Shown here piece after piece: positions 6,384-13,386 of a stretch of 13,386 nt of DNA (position 1 is the first letter of the stretch; each line of letters starts with the position of its first letter). Both the position numbers and the translations under genes were made by a program. A model generated the notes under the pieces. It made no database searches. It was given only the letters and a program-made list of their open reading frames with translations, and had not been told where the DNA came from. Source of the DNA: Anaerolineae bacterium (GTDB lineage Bacteria; Chloroflexota; Anaerolineae; Promineifilales; Promineifilaceae); contig JANQSK010001152.1 of the NCBI GenBank assembly GCA_028284105.1, positions 1 through 13,386 of the forward strand, given 5' to 3'.

Positions 6384-8390
6384 ATGGAAAACGCTCAGGA
6401 TTTGTTTGCCTATGTCATTGAAGTAAGCCGTCGAATGGCAGAAACGCGTAACCCCCAAACCCTTTACGATCTGGTGATTGATGAAGTCGTCAATTTGGTA
6501 GGGGCGGAGCGGGGGTGCTTACTTCTATTTGGTAAAGAGGGTCAGCTTGACTTTAAAGCGCTACGAGAGAGTGAAGCCGATCGCAGTGAATCGTATGCAA
6601 CCGATCAAATTAGCCGCTCTATTTTAGATTACGTGGTTGCGCATAAAGAACCGCTTGTTTTGGGAAATGCCGTCATGGATCCTCGGTTTGCGCAGGCGAA
6701 GAGTGTTACTGATCATCGATTACGGTCAGTCATGTGTGTCCCCTTGATGACCCAAAAGCAAATTGTGGGGGCTATTTATGTTGAAAATCGCACAATTCAA
6801 TCCCGATTTAAAAAGGATGATATTGGTCCGTTAACGTTGTTTGCGAATCAAGCGGCCGTTTCCATTGAAAATGCGCAACTTTACAACACCTTAGAGGAAC
6901 GTGTTGAAAAAAGAACGGCCGAATTGGCCTCATTGAATGAGCAACTTGCTGAAACAATGGACGAACTCGTAATCTCAAAGAAAGAAGCGGATGTGGCTAA
7001 TCAGGCTAAGAGTGCTTTTTTGGCGAATATGAGTCATGAGTTGCGCACACCTTTGAATGGCATTTTGGGGTATGCTCAAATTCTTCAGCGGGATATGAAC
7101 ACCACCGAAAACGGCCGTAATGGACTAAATAGCATCTATGAAAACGGGAAATATCTGCTCATGCTCATTGATGACGTGCTGGATTTAGCACGCATTGAAG
7201 CAGGCCGGTTAGAGCTCTTTCCAAACGAGATGCATTTACCATCTTTCTTGAACGGTGTTGTGTCCTTAATGCGATTGTCTGCTCAACAACGCGATCTTGA
7301 ATTCCTTTCTGATATTGATAGTGACTTACCTGACTTTATTTTTGCTGACGAAACCAGATTGCGGCAGATTTTGCTCAATTTATTGGGCAATGCGGTCAAA
7401 TTCACGTCATTTGGCTATGTGAGGTTGGCTGTATCGTGCAAGGCATTAGAACATTCATCAGAAGAATATGCTTTTGAGTTCACGATCACGGACACGGGCA
7501 TTGGTATCTCAGAAGATGAGGTAACCCATATTTTTGAACCTTTTCAGCAGGCAGGAACGGCCGTTGAGCAGGCAAAAGGGACCGGTTTAGGATTGGCAAT
7601 TAGCCAACAGCTTGTCGAATTGATGGGAGGGGCAATTACTGTCCAGAGTGAATCTGATAAAGGAAGCACCTTTTCATTTACGATTCATGCACCCGTTATT
7701 ACCCCATCAAAACCCCTTGATGACCAAGATTTGATTGTGACGGGGTATCAAGGAGAGTCCAAGCGTTTGCTTATTGTCGACGACCGACCTGAAAATTTGG
7801 CCGTCTTATTAAGCTTTTTAGAGCCGCTTAACTTTGAAATTGACATAGCTAGCAATGGTGAAGAAGCTTTATTTATCACTCGTAAAGCTGTTCCAGATTT
7901 AATCTTGATGGACTTAATCATGCCAGATATTTCAGGGTTTGAGGTGGTTAAAGAGATTCGTTCTGAGCAGGAAATTCAACATATTCCCATTGTGGCCGTT
8001 TCAGCAAGCATTGGCCGTGCCGCACAAACCCAAAGCCAAGAAGCTGGGTGTGATGCATTTTTGTCAAAACCGGTTGAATACAAGCAATTATTAAATATTT
8101 TGCGTGACCTATTAAACCTTGAATGGGTTTATAAAGAGCCTGAATCACTTCAAAACAAGCCAGAGGATACCCTACAAGAAGGTGATATAATTGCACCTTC
8201 AAGAGAAAAATTGCTAAAACTATATGACCTTGCAAGAGCTGGAAATCTAGGCCGAATTCGAGAAGCGCTTGATCAGCTTGTATCAGAATCGAATACCTAT
8301 CAACCATTTGCAAAAGTTATATTCAATCATCTAGAGCTATTTAATACGCGGCAAATCCGCCAGTTCATTGAGCGTTTTCTCAATGATTAA
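6384..8390 (+). CDS. Cytoplasmic hybrid histidine kinase (GAF-HisKA-HATPase-REC)
   Basis: A 668-residue sensor kinase with no membrane segment. A GAF sensor domain (about 14-165) leads into a signalling helix (about 166-210, with LEERVEKRTAEL). HisKA follows with the H-box SHELRTP (phospho-acceptor His218). The HATPase domain has the N-box Asn336, the G1 box DTGIGI (370-375) and the G2 box GTGLGL (399-404). The receiver domain has the acidic pair Asp466-Asp467, phospho-acceptor Asp510 in LILMDLIMP, and Lys562. All catalytic residues are present. The last 80 or so residues (IAPSREKLLKLYDLA to the end) resemble the helical C-terminal extension found on many cyanobacterial-type hybrid kinases; it lacks an HPt-type HxxKG motif. 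The GAF ligand cannot be told. The gene lies 63 bp upstream of a Ser/Thr kinase-ATPase-TPR gene, with a response regulator beyond, so it probably heads this signalling group. It carries two palindrome copies (7110-7119, 7556-7565) and two variants. Confidence 0.92.
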   Translation: MENAQDLFAYVIEVSRRMAETRNPQTLYDLVIDEVVNLVGAERGCLLLFGKEGQLDFKALRESEADRSESYATDQISRSILDYVVAHKEPLVLGNAVMDPRFAQAKSVTDHRLRSVMCVPLMTQKQIVGAIYVENRTIQSRFKKDDIGPLTLFANQAAVSIENAQLYNTLEERVEKRTAELASLNEQLAETMDELVISKKEADVANQAKSAFLANMSHELRTPLNGILGYAQILQRDMNTTENGRNGLNSIYENGKYLLMLIDDVLDLARIEAGRLELFPNEMHLPSFLNGVVSLMRLSAQQRDLEFLSDIDSDLPDFIFADETRLRQILLNLLGNAVKFTSFGYVRLAVSCKALEHSSEEYAFEFTITDTGIGISEDEVTHIFEPFQQAGTAVEQAKGTGLGLAISQQLVELMGGAITVQSESDKGSTFSFTIHAPVITPSKPLDDQDLIVTGYQGESKRLLIVDDRPENLAVLLSFLEPLNFEIDIASNGEEALFITRKAVPDLILMDLIMPDISGFEVVKEIRSEQEIQHIPIVAVSASIGRAAQTQSQEAGCDAFLSKPVEYKQLLNILRDLLNLEWVYKEPESLQNKPEDTLQEGDIIAPSREKLLKLYDLARAGNLGRIREALDQLVSESNTYQPFAKVIFNHLELFNTRQIRQFIERFLND

Positions 8391-8436
8391 GAGAGGGGCT
8401 GAAGATTTTTAGAATCAAATTTTATTAAATGAGACA

Positions 8437-8442
8437 TAAAAT
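8437..8442 (+). promoter_or_regulatory. Possible -10 element before the Ser/Thr kinase gene
   Basis: TAAAAT ends 11 nt before ATG 8454, which has no Shine-Dalgarno sequence. A start about 7 nt downstream would give a leader of only a few bases. No -35 is evident. The 63-bp gap from the histidine kinase stop contains no obvious terminator, so read-through is also possible. Confidence 0.25.
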
Positions 8443-8453
8443 ATCTGTAGTCC

Positions 8454-11400
8454 ATGAATACACGCATAAATAATCGATATATTGTCCAAAGAGAACTTGG
8501 TGCCGGCGGGATGGGAGTCGTGTCGCTAGTTTATGATCGCCTTTCCCAAGAAGCGGTTGCTCTAAAGAAAGTGAATATGCCCGTTGAACGTCTTGATTTT
8601 CATAGTCGCTCAACCGCAGTATTGCCTGAAGAGCTACGCTTCAATTTGGCAAAGGAATTTCAAGTTTTAGCCAGCTTACGCCATCCATACATAATCCCCG
8701 TTTTAAATTACGGTTTTGATGAATCATTGACGCCGTATTACACCATGACCTATCTGCCAAATGCCCAAACGGTTTTAGAAGCGGGGGTTTCTTTGCCTCT
8801 GGATGGCAAGCTTGAATTCATTCAACAGATGCTTCACGCCATTGCCTATCTTCATCGCCGAGGGGTGCTCCACCGTGATCTCAAACCGGATAATGTGCTT
8901 GTAACTGAAGGTCATTTACGTGTGCTTGATTTTGGCTTAGCTTTGGGGATGAGTGACGAGCGTAATAGCTCGACAAGTGGCACTCCAGCCTACTGGGCGC
9001 CGGAAATTTGGGCAGGAGAACCTTATTCGAAACCGGCTGACTTGTTTGCAGTTGGGGTTATTGGTTTTGAGCTTTTAACAGGTCAGCATCCTTTTGGTCC
9101 CATTGATTCGTGGATGCTGGATCGGGTGCTAGATGAGGAGCCAGATTGGTCTTTGCTTGCAGATGATGGGCGGATAACGGCCGTATTTCAAAAGCTGCTC
9201 CATAAAAACCCAAACGATCGCTATCAAAATGCCTCAAACGTTCTCAATGATTTGCAAAGCCTTCAAGGCACAACAATTGTTGAGAGTTCAGCCATCCGAG
9301 AAAGCTACTTACAAGCTGCCGCTTTCGTGGGTCGGGAAAAAGAGATGACCCGCTTAGAGGTCATTCAGCAGCAGGTTGAAAATCAAGCCCCTGCTTTGAC
9401 CTTGATAGGGGGTGAAAGTGGTATCGGTAAGTCGCGTTTACTCGATGAACATCGAATCAAACTGTTGGTCTCAGGATGGCAAGTGATTTATGGTCAGACT
9501 GCCACAGATGGGGGTGATTCATTTCAGCTTTGGCGTGATGTGATGCCACATCTCGTTTTAAACAGTGATATTTCAGAGCTAGAAGCTGGGGTGTTGCGGC
9601 AAATCATTCCTAATATTGGGCAGATCATTGATCAAACGGTTGTTGAACCGCCAAAGATTTCTGAAGACGCATCTCAACAGCGTTTAATTTATACCATTAT
9701 TGATCTTTTAAAGCGGCAGAAGCAGCCGACGTTGCTTTTACTGGAGGATTTGCAGTGGGCCGAAAGCAGCTTGCTCCCGTTACAGGGAATCATCAAGCGA
9801 TTGGGGGATTGTCCTATTTGGATTATTGGGAGCTATCGGCAAGATGAGCGACCCAATTTGCCGGAGCAATTTCCGAATGCTGATGCTATTGCTTTAAAGC
9901 GATTAGGTATTGATGCCATCTCAACACTGACACAATCGATGCTAGGACAGGCTATTATCCAACAAGAAGATGTGCTTCAACTTTTGCAGAAGGAGACGGA
10001 AGGCAATGCCTTTTTCTTGGTTGAAGTCGTTCGTGCCTTAGCTGAAGAGGCCGGGAATTTGGACAGCATTGGTGACATGCCGCTGCCTGAGGGTGTGTTT
10101 ACGGGTGGGATGGAGACGATTATCAGACGTAGACTCGATAAGATGCCGGCTGAATATCATCAACTACTGGTTCAAACGGCCGTTTATGGGCGAGAGCTAG
10201 ATTTAAAATTAATTCCCTTATTGCAACAAGATTTACGGTTAGATGAATGGTTATCCATTGGTTTGGAAACGGCCGTGTTCACTGTTCAAGAGAATCAGTG
10301 GCGCTTTGCACACGATAAGCTAAGAGAAGCGCTGATTAATGATATTCAGCCAAATGACAAAGCTCCTTTGTTCAAGAAAGTTGCCGAGTCAGCTGAAGCG
10401 CTTTATGCGGATCATGAAACAGAAGCCGGGACGATTGCACGTCTATGGCGAGGAGCCGGTGATGCTCAAAAGGAAAGTCACTACGCTTTTGTGGCTGGTA
10501 AATATCATGCTCAAGCGTTTAATAATGATGAAGCGATTCGCTTTTTGAGTCGAGCATTGGATTTGACTGAGGCTGAGGATAGGAACGGCCGTAACGAAAT
10601 CTTGATGGCAAGAGAAGGTGTGTTTGACCTTTTAGGGGAACGGGAATTACAAAAACAAGATCTTGATCAACTGGTTCTCACATTAAATGATGACACTGAA
10701 TTTGAAAAACAAACGCAGATTTTATTAAAACAATCCAACTATTCAGAAGCTGTTGGGGAGTATGATGACGCCTTGACTGCTGTGCAGACAGCACTGAATT
10801 TGGCGAAAGCTGAAAATGATGATGTTGTCATGCGATTGGCTACGTTTGCAATGGGTAGACTTTATGTTCGAAAAGGGCAACCTGATCAAGCCTTAATCTA
10901 TCTTGAGGAAAATTTAGAACAAGAACGTCAACTAAATAATAAAACTAGCGAAGCAAATGTCTTGCATCAATTGGGTAATTTAGCATATGACAAAGGTGAA
11001 TTTCAGGAAGGGTTTAACTATTTTGAGCAAGCAGTGGAAATTTACCGCGAGCTAAATGACCAATATCGCGAAGGACAAAGCTTAGTTGGTTTGGCAAACA
11101 CATCGAGAATGTTGAATCGACAAGAAGATGTTGATAGGTATCTCAAAAGAGGTCTAAAGATCAATAAGGCAATAGGCAATAAGCGAATTGAAGGGGATTT
11201 ATTGTCTAACTTAGGCGTTTCGGCCGCAATCCAAGGGAAGCTTGGAGAAGCCAAGCGGTTTTTTCAAATGTGGCTCCAGAATGCCATAGATATTGGTGAC
11301 CAAAGAAGTCAAGCAAACTGTTTAGGTAATATGGGGTATCTTGTCTTTATTTGGGGGGCCTATGAAGAAGCATGGGACTATTTAGAGGAAAGTTTGGCTT

Positions 11401-11987
11401 TATTTGGTGACAAGTCGCCTCGCTCAAGAGCATTTATGTTGGGTAATCTTGGAGGAGTGGCTATCAAACAAATGAAATTGGAAGAAGCGATCGAGATTTT
11501 TGATGAGAGTCTCACGATTAGTCGAGAAATTGGCGATCAATTTGTCGAAGCTTCTTCAATCAGAGATTTGGGGTATATAGCGTATAAAAAAAACGAGTAC
11601 GCTAAAGCTGAAGAACTGTATAAACAAGCTCTCGATAAATTTTCTGAAATGGAAGTAACAAACTACATCATTTCAATGCAAGCTCATTTGGCTCAACTGT
11701 ATTTTGTTCAGCAAAAATCTACCGAGCCCTATTTAAGTGATGTGCTAAAACAGCTTAAGGAGAACCCTTCGTTAGTCGGAAGCGAAAATGGATATTTGAT
11801 TTATTTGACCTGTATTAAATGCTTAAATGCGAAATCTGATCCCCTAGCAGATCAATTGATCAAACAGGCCTACCAGCAGCTTTCTGATAATGCCAGTAAC
11901 ATTGTTGATGAAACCATAAAGCAATCATTCTGGGAAAATGTTGAAGAACATCGAGAAATTGCCGCCTTATATCAAGCGCTTCATTGA
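8454..11987 (+). CDS. Ser/Thr protein kinase fused to AAA ATPase and TPR repeats (PknK/HstK-like)
   Basis: A 1177-residue soluble signalling protein. Residues about 9-270 are an intact Hanks-type kinase: Gly loop GAGGMG (16-21), VALK Lys38, catalytic HRDLKPDN (Asp142, Asn147), DFG (159-161), a Ser/Thr-rich activation loop, then GTPAYWAPE. From about 280 an AAA_16/STAND-type ATPase starts at FVGREKEM, with Walker A GGESGIGKS (319-327, Lys326) and Walker B LLLLEDLQWAE (Glu431-Asp432), a module that usually acts as a nucleotide-controlled switch. From about 680 to 1095 come alpha-solenoid repeats. These include AREGVFDLLGERELQ and at least seven TPR-like units such as LGNLAYDKGEFQEGFNYFEQA and LGYIAYKKNEYAKAEELYKQA, which should bind partners or sense the trigger. 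The layout matches M. tuberculosis PknK and the first half of cyanobacterial HstK, where a histidine kinase is fused at the C-terminus; here the histidine kinase is a separate upstream gene. It lies 14 bp upstream of the response regulator, so the two are probably co-transcribed. ATG 8454 is required to keep the Gly loop. Confidence 0.93.
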   Translation: MNTRINNRYIVQRELGAGGMGVVSLVYDRLSQEAVALKKVNMPVERLDFHSRSTAVLPEELRFNLAKEFQVLASLRHPYIIPVLNYGFDESLTPYYTMTYLPNAQTVLEAGVSLPLDGKLEFIQQMLHAIAYLHRRGVLHRDLKPDNVLVTEGHLRVLDFGLALGMSDERNSSTSGTPAYWAPEIWAGEPYSKPADLFAVGVIGFELLTGQHPFGPIDSWMLDRVLDEEPDWSLLADDGRITAVFQKLLHKNPNDRYQNASNVLNDLQSLQGTTIVESSAIRESYLQAAAFVGREKEMTRLEVIQQQVENQAPALTLIGGESGIGKSRLLDEHRIKLLVSGWQVIYGQTATDGGDSFQLWRDVMPHLVLNSDISELEAGVLRQIIPNIGQIIDQTVVEPPKISEDASQQRLIYTIIDLLKRQKQPTLLLLEDLQWAESSLLPLQGIIKRLGDCPIWIIGSYRQDERPNLPEQFPNADAIALKRLGIDAISTLTQSMLGQAIIQQEDVLQLLQKETEGNAFFLVEVVRALAEEAGNLDSIGDMPLPEGVFTGGMETIIRRRLDKMPAEYHQLLVQTAVYGRELDLKLIPLLQQDLRLDEWLSIGLETAVFTVQENQWRFAHDKLREALINDIQPNDKAPLFKKVAESAEALYADHETEAGTIARLWRGAGDAQKESHYAFVAGKYHAQAFNNDEAIRFLSRALDLTEAEDRNGRNEILMAREGVFDLLGERELQKQDLDQLVLTLNDDTEFEKQTQILLKQSNYSEAVGEYDDALTAVQTALNLAKAENDDVVMRLATFAMGRLYVRKGQPDQALIYLEENLEQERQLNNKTSEANVLHQLGNLAYDKGEFQEGFNYFEQAVEIYRELNDQYREGQSLVGLANTSRMLNRQEDVDRYLKRGLKINKAIGNKRIEGDLLSNLGVSAAIQGKLGEAKRFFQMWLQNAIDIGDQRSQANCLGNMGYLVFIWGAYEEAWDYLEESLALFGDKSPRSRAFMLGNLGGVAIKQMKLEEAIEIFDESLTISREIGDQFVEASSIRDLGYIAYKKNEYAKAEELYKQALDKFSEMEVTNYIISMQAHLAQLYFVQQKSTEPYLSDVLKQLKENPSLVGSENGYLIYLTCIKCLNAKSDPLADQLIKQAYQQLSDNASNIVDETIKQSFWENVEEHREIAALYQALH

Positions 11988-12001
11988 GAGATTGAGAGGT
12001 C

Positions 12002-13024
12002 ATGACAAACGCCAATAAAAAACAGTCGATTCTGATCATTGATGACAACATTACCAATTTAAAGGTGGTGATGGAATATTTGCAGGCTTACAGCTTTGAA
12101 ATTTTGGTGGCTCGAAACGGAACGGATGGATTGGAAAGTGCTGAATTAGCGAAACCGAACCTCATTTTGCTCGATGTGCAGATGCCCGGTTTGGATGGGT
12201 TTGAAGTGTGTCGACGCTTGAAGGCGAATCCAGAAACGGCCGTTATTCCCATTATCTTCATGACTGCACTAACTGATTCGAGTGATAAAGTACGCGGTTT
12301 GGAATATGGCGCAGTGGATTACGTGACCAAGCCGATTGAATCGAAGGAGCTTCTGGCTCGTGTGAACACGCATCTCAAACTTCAAGCGTTGCAAGAAGAG
12401 CTACAGGTACATAATACTGCTCTTGAAGAAAAGGTGGAAGAAAGAACGGCCGTATTGCAGGAAGAGATCAAACGACGTGAAAAAGAAGAGATGGAAAAAG
12501 CCCAGCTCGCCAAAACGATGTCCCAACAAAGCGAGCATCTCCGAAATTTAACGCAGCTCTTTTTGGAAAATCAGCAAAAGCAACAGCTCGGTTTAACCCA
12601 GACTTTTCAAGAGCAGATTGTGCAAAAGCTTAAGCTGTTAAAAACCAATCTTCTCCTTACTAGAAATGTGCTGAACCATCCGGAACAAAGCGAAACAGAC
12701 ACCCAATTAGCCATTGAGCAACTCAATCAAGCGCATTCTCTACTCGATAGATTGCTAGTCCAAACTGAGCAGATGGCAACCTCTCTTGATCAAGCTTCTA
12801 ATGAGAGCAAAACTTTGCTTGATAATCCTCTAATGAGCTTAAGCATTCGGGAGCGAGAAGTGCTTCAATATTTGGCAGCAGGGGCTTCGCGTAGTGAAAT
12901 TGCAGAGAAACTTACTATTTCCCCTGGCACTGTAAGTACTTACCGCACTCGCATCATGGACAAGCTCAAAGTTGAGGATAATGCCTCTTTAATGAAGTTG
13001 TTAGTGGAAAATCAACATATTTAG
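12002..13024 (+). CDS. Response regulator: REC, signalling helix, degenerate DHp-like block, LuxR-type HTH
   Basis: A 340-residue transcription regulator. The receiver domain (about 9-125) has the acidic pair Asp14-Asp15, phospho-acceptor Asp58 in LLDVQMPG, Thr88 and Lys110, all intact. A charged coiled coil follows (about 126-175, with LEEKVEERTAVLQEEI), similar to the helix in the upstream kinase. Residues about 178-265 (LRNLTQLFLENQQ, then FQEQIVQKLKLLKTNLLL) line up with the HisKA_3 dimerisation and phosphotransfer helices of NarX-type kinases, but Gln203 stands where the His should be. No ATPase domain follows. Residues about 277-335 are a LuxR/NarL helix-turn-helix (LSIREREVLQYLAAG, SRSEIAEKLTISPGTVSTYRTRI). 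Typical NarL-type regulators have about 210-220 residues, so the extra 120 are the inserted helices. It should bind DNA as a dimer controlled by phosphorylation. It starts 14 bp after the Ser/Thr kinase gene, with a GAGAGG placed rather close (2 nt) to the ATG, which suggests co-transcription. Confidence 0.92.
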   Translation: MTNANKKQSILIIDDNITNLKVVMEYLQAYSFEILVARNGTDGLESAELAKPNLILLDVQMPGLDGFEVCRRLKANPETAVIPIIFMTALTDSSDKVRGLEYGAVDYVTKPIESKELLARVNTHLKLQALQEELQVHNTALEEKVEERTAVLQEEIKRREKEEMEKAQLAKTMSQQSEHLRNLTQLFLENQQKQQLGLTQTFQEQIVQKLKLLKTNLLLTRNVLNHPEQSETDTQLAIEQLNQAHSLLDRLLVQTEQMATSLDQASNESKTLLDNPLMSLSIREREVLQYLAAGASRSEIAEKLTISPGTVSTYRTRIMDKLKVEDNASLMKLLVENQHI

Positions 13025-13050
13025 ATTGAGAAAAATATTCAGGAGCGATG

Positions 13051-13386
13051 TTAAGATAAAGTTTTGAGGGCTTGTTCAGACTCTTCAACGATCGCAACAA
13101 ATCGGGGTAGATTCAGCGTATTAAATAGGGATTTTGCTTCCATAAGTAACACATCACTTTGGGTCATTTTTCCTTGCTTAAATTCCAACAATCCCCATTT
13201 CCACAATACAATCGCTTTATCCCGAAGAGAGCCCAATGTTTCAAAAATTGAGATACTATGCTCAAAGCATTGGGATGCTGAGTAGGTGTTAGTATCTGAT
13301 TTTGTAATCCGTACGGGCTGGTTCAGAATGGCTGATATTTCCGCAAATAGTCGCCAAGCATGACCTTCATCATAGATGATTTTTGT
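13051..13386 (-). CDS. C-terminal end of a TPR-type protein (partial)
   Basis: The frame is open from the window edge down to the stop at 13051-13053, giving 111 residues; the true start lies beyond the window. The sequence is helical and TPR-like: EGHAWRLFAEISAILNQ, then ASQCFEHSISIFETLGSLRDKA, then WGLLEFKQGKMTQSDVLLMEA and FNTLNLPRFV near the end. This ending is typical of the solenoid tails on large ATPase-TPR proteins (adenylate cyclase-like or STAND regulators), but no catalytic domain is in view. It converges on the response regulator gene with only 26 bp between stops and no evident terminator there. A TTG at 13236 in the same frame is internal and not the start. Confidence 0.7.
   Translation of the reverse strand, partial: TKIIYDEGHAWRLFAEISAILNQPVRITKSDTNTYSASQCFEHSISIFETLGSLRDKAIVLWKWGLLEFKQGKMTQSDVLLMEAKSLFNTLNLPRFVAIVEESEQALKTLS

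Larger units (their letters stand above)
575..12452. repeat. Dispersed palindrome family AACGGCCGTT (HIP-like)
   Basis: The core CGGCCG occurs 19 times, starting at 577, 1391, 2462, 4014, 4081, 4135, 4848, 4882, 6853, 6916, 7112, 7558, 9178, 10177, 10270, 10586, 11221, 12237 and 12447. Sixteen of these are ACGGCCGT, and eight are the full 10-mer AACGGCCGTT (those with cores at 1391, 2462, 4081, 4848, 4882, 7558, 10177 and 12237). By chance an 8-mer should occur about 0.2 times in this length. The copies are isolated, irregularly spaced, and lie inside genes of unrelated function as well as between genes, so they are not an array. Near-copies with one change also occur, for example at 1999-2007 and 7992-8000. 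Confidence 0.85.

Noticed and set aside
4888..6852. Palindrome-free stretch as evidence of horizontal transfer of the secreted-protein gene
   Set aside because: At about one copy per 700 bp, fewer than three are expected here, and a similar 1.6-kb gap occurs in ordinary genes at 7564-9177.
7948..8313. Minus-strand open frame of 121 codons
   Set aside because: It is antisense to the receiver and C-terminal part of the histidine kinase, whose motifs are intact; no supporting signals.
8150..8390. C-terminal part of the histidine kinase as an HPt domain
   Set aside because: There is no HxxKG-type motif; it fits the helical tail seen on many hybrid kinases.
575..12452. CGGCCG copies as a CRISPR array or tandem repeat
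   Set aside because: Spacing is irregular from 34 bp to over 1.9 kb, and most copies lie inside conserved coding sequence.
13051..13236. A complete small 61-codon gene on the minus strand
   Set aside because: The apparent start is a TTG, and the frame stays open without a stop to the window edge, so this is the end of a longer gene.

Overview
The window looks like a chromosomal segment of a mid-GC bacterium, most likely a filamentous or environmental Chloroflexota. Four things point there. A secreted protein ends in the YLPL-type tail often seen on Chloroflexota exoproteins. There are large kinase-ATPase-TPR and hybrid histidine kinase proteins. Several genes show no Shine-Dalgarno sequence but have a -10-like hexamer just before the start codon. 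Finally, a 10-bp palindrome, AACGGCCGTT, is scattered throughout, much as HIP1 is in cyanobacteria. The taxonomic call is inference; there is no rRNA or tRNA in the window.

Left part (1-4038, + strand). The C-terminal half of a group II PLP-dependent decarboxylase is followed by a class III aminotransferase of the glutamate-1-semialdehyde aminomutase type, then by a half-size ABC exporter. The two PLP enzymes may share a pathway; the exporter appears to have its own promoter.

Middle part (4039-6383). A small Tat-dependent lipoprotein of unknown function (+) converges on a secreted protein with a C-terminal sorting-like tail (-). All four intergenic copies of the AACGGCCGTT palindrome lie in the two gaps flanking the lipoprotein gene. 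In one gap they form a strong bidirectional terminator-like hairpin. In the other they form a set of mutually exclusive stems just before the lipoprotein ribosome binding site. A control region of about 300 bp with a long inverted repeat and an operator-like dyad separates the secreted protein gene from the signalling genes.

Right part (6384-13024, + strand). Three co-directional signalling genes form a likely operon or regulon: a cytoplasmic GAF-HisKA-HATPase-REC hybrid histidine kinase; a 1177-residue Ser/Thr kinase-AAA ATPase-TPR protein (PknK/HstK-like); and a response regulator with a REC domain, a long signalling helix, a helical block resembling a degenerate HisKA_3 dimerisation domain that lacks the histidine, and a LuxR-type DNA-binding domain. 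This may be a split histidine plus Ser/Thr relay that ends in a transcription factor. A partial TPR-like gene on the minus strand closes the window and converges on the response regulator.

The features most worth a second look are the dispersed palindrome, the three-gene mixed-kinase cassette and the pseudo-DHp module in the response regulator. I saw no CRISPR array, insertion sequence, phage gene or RNA gene.
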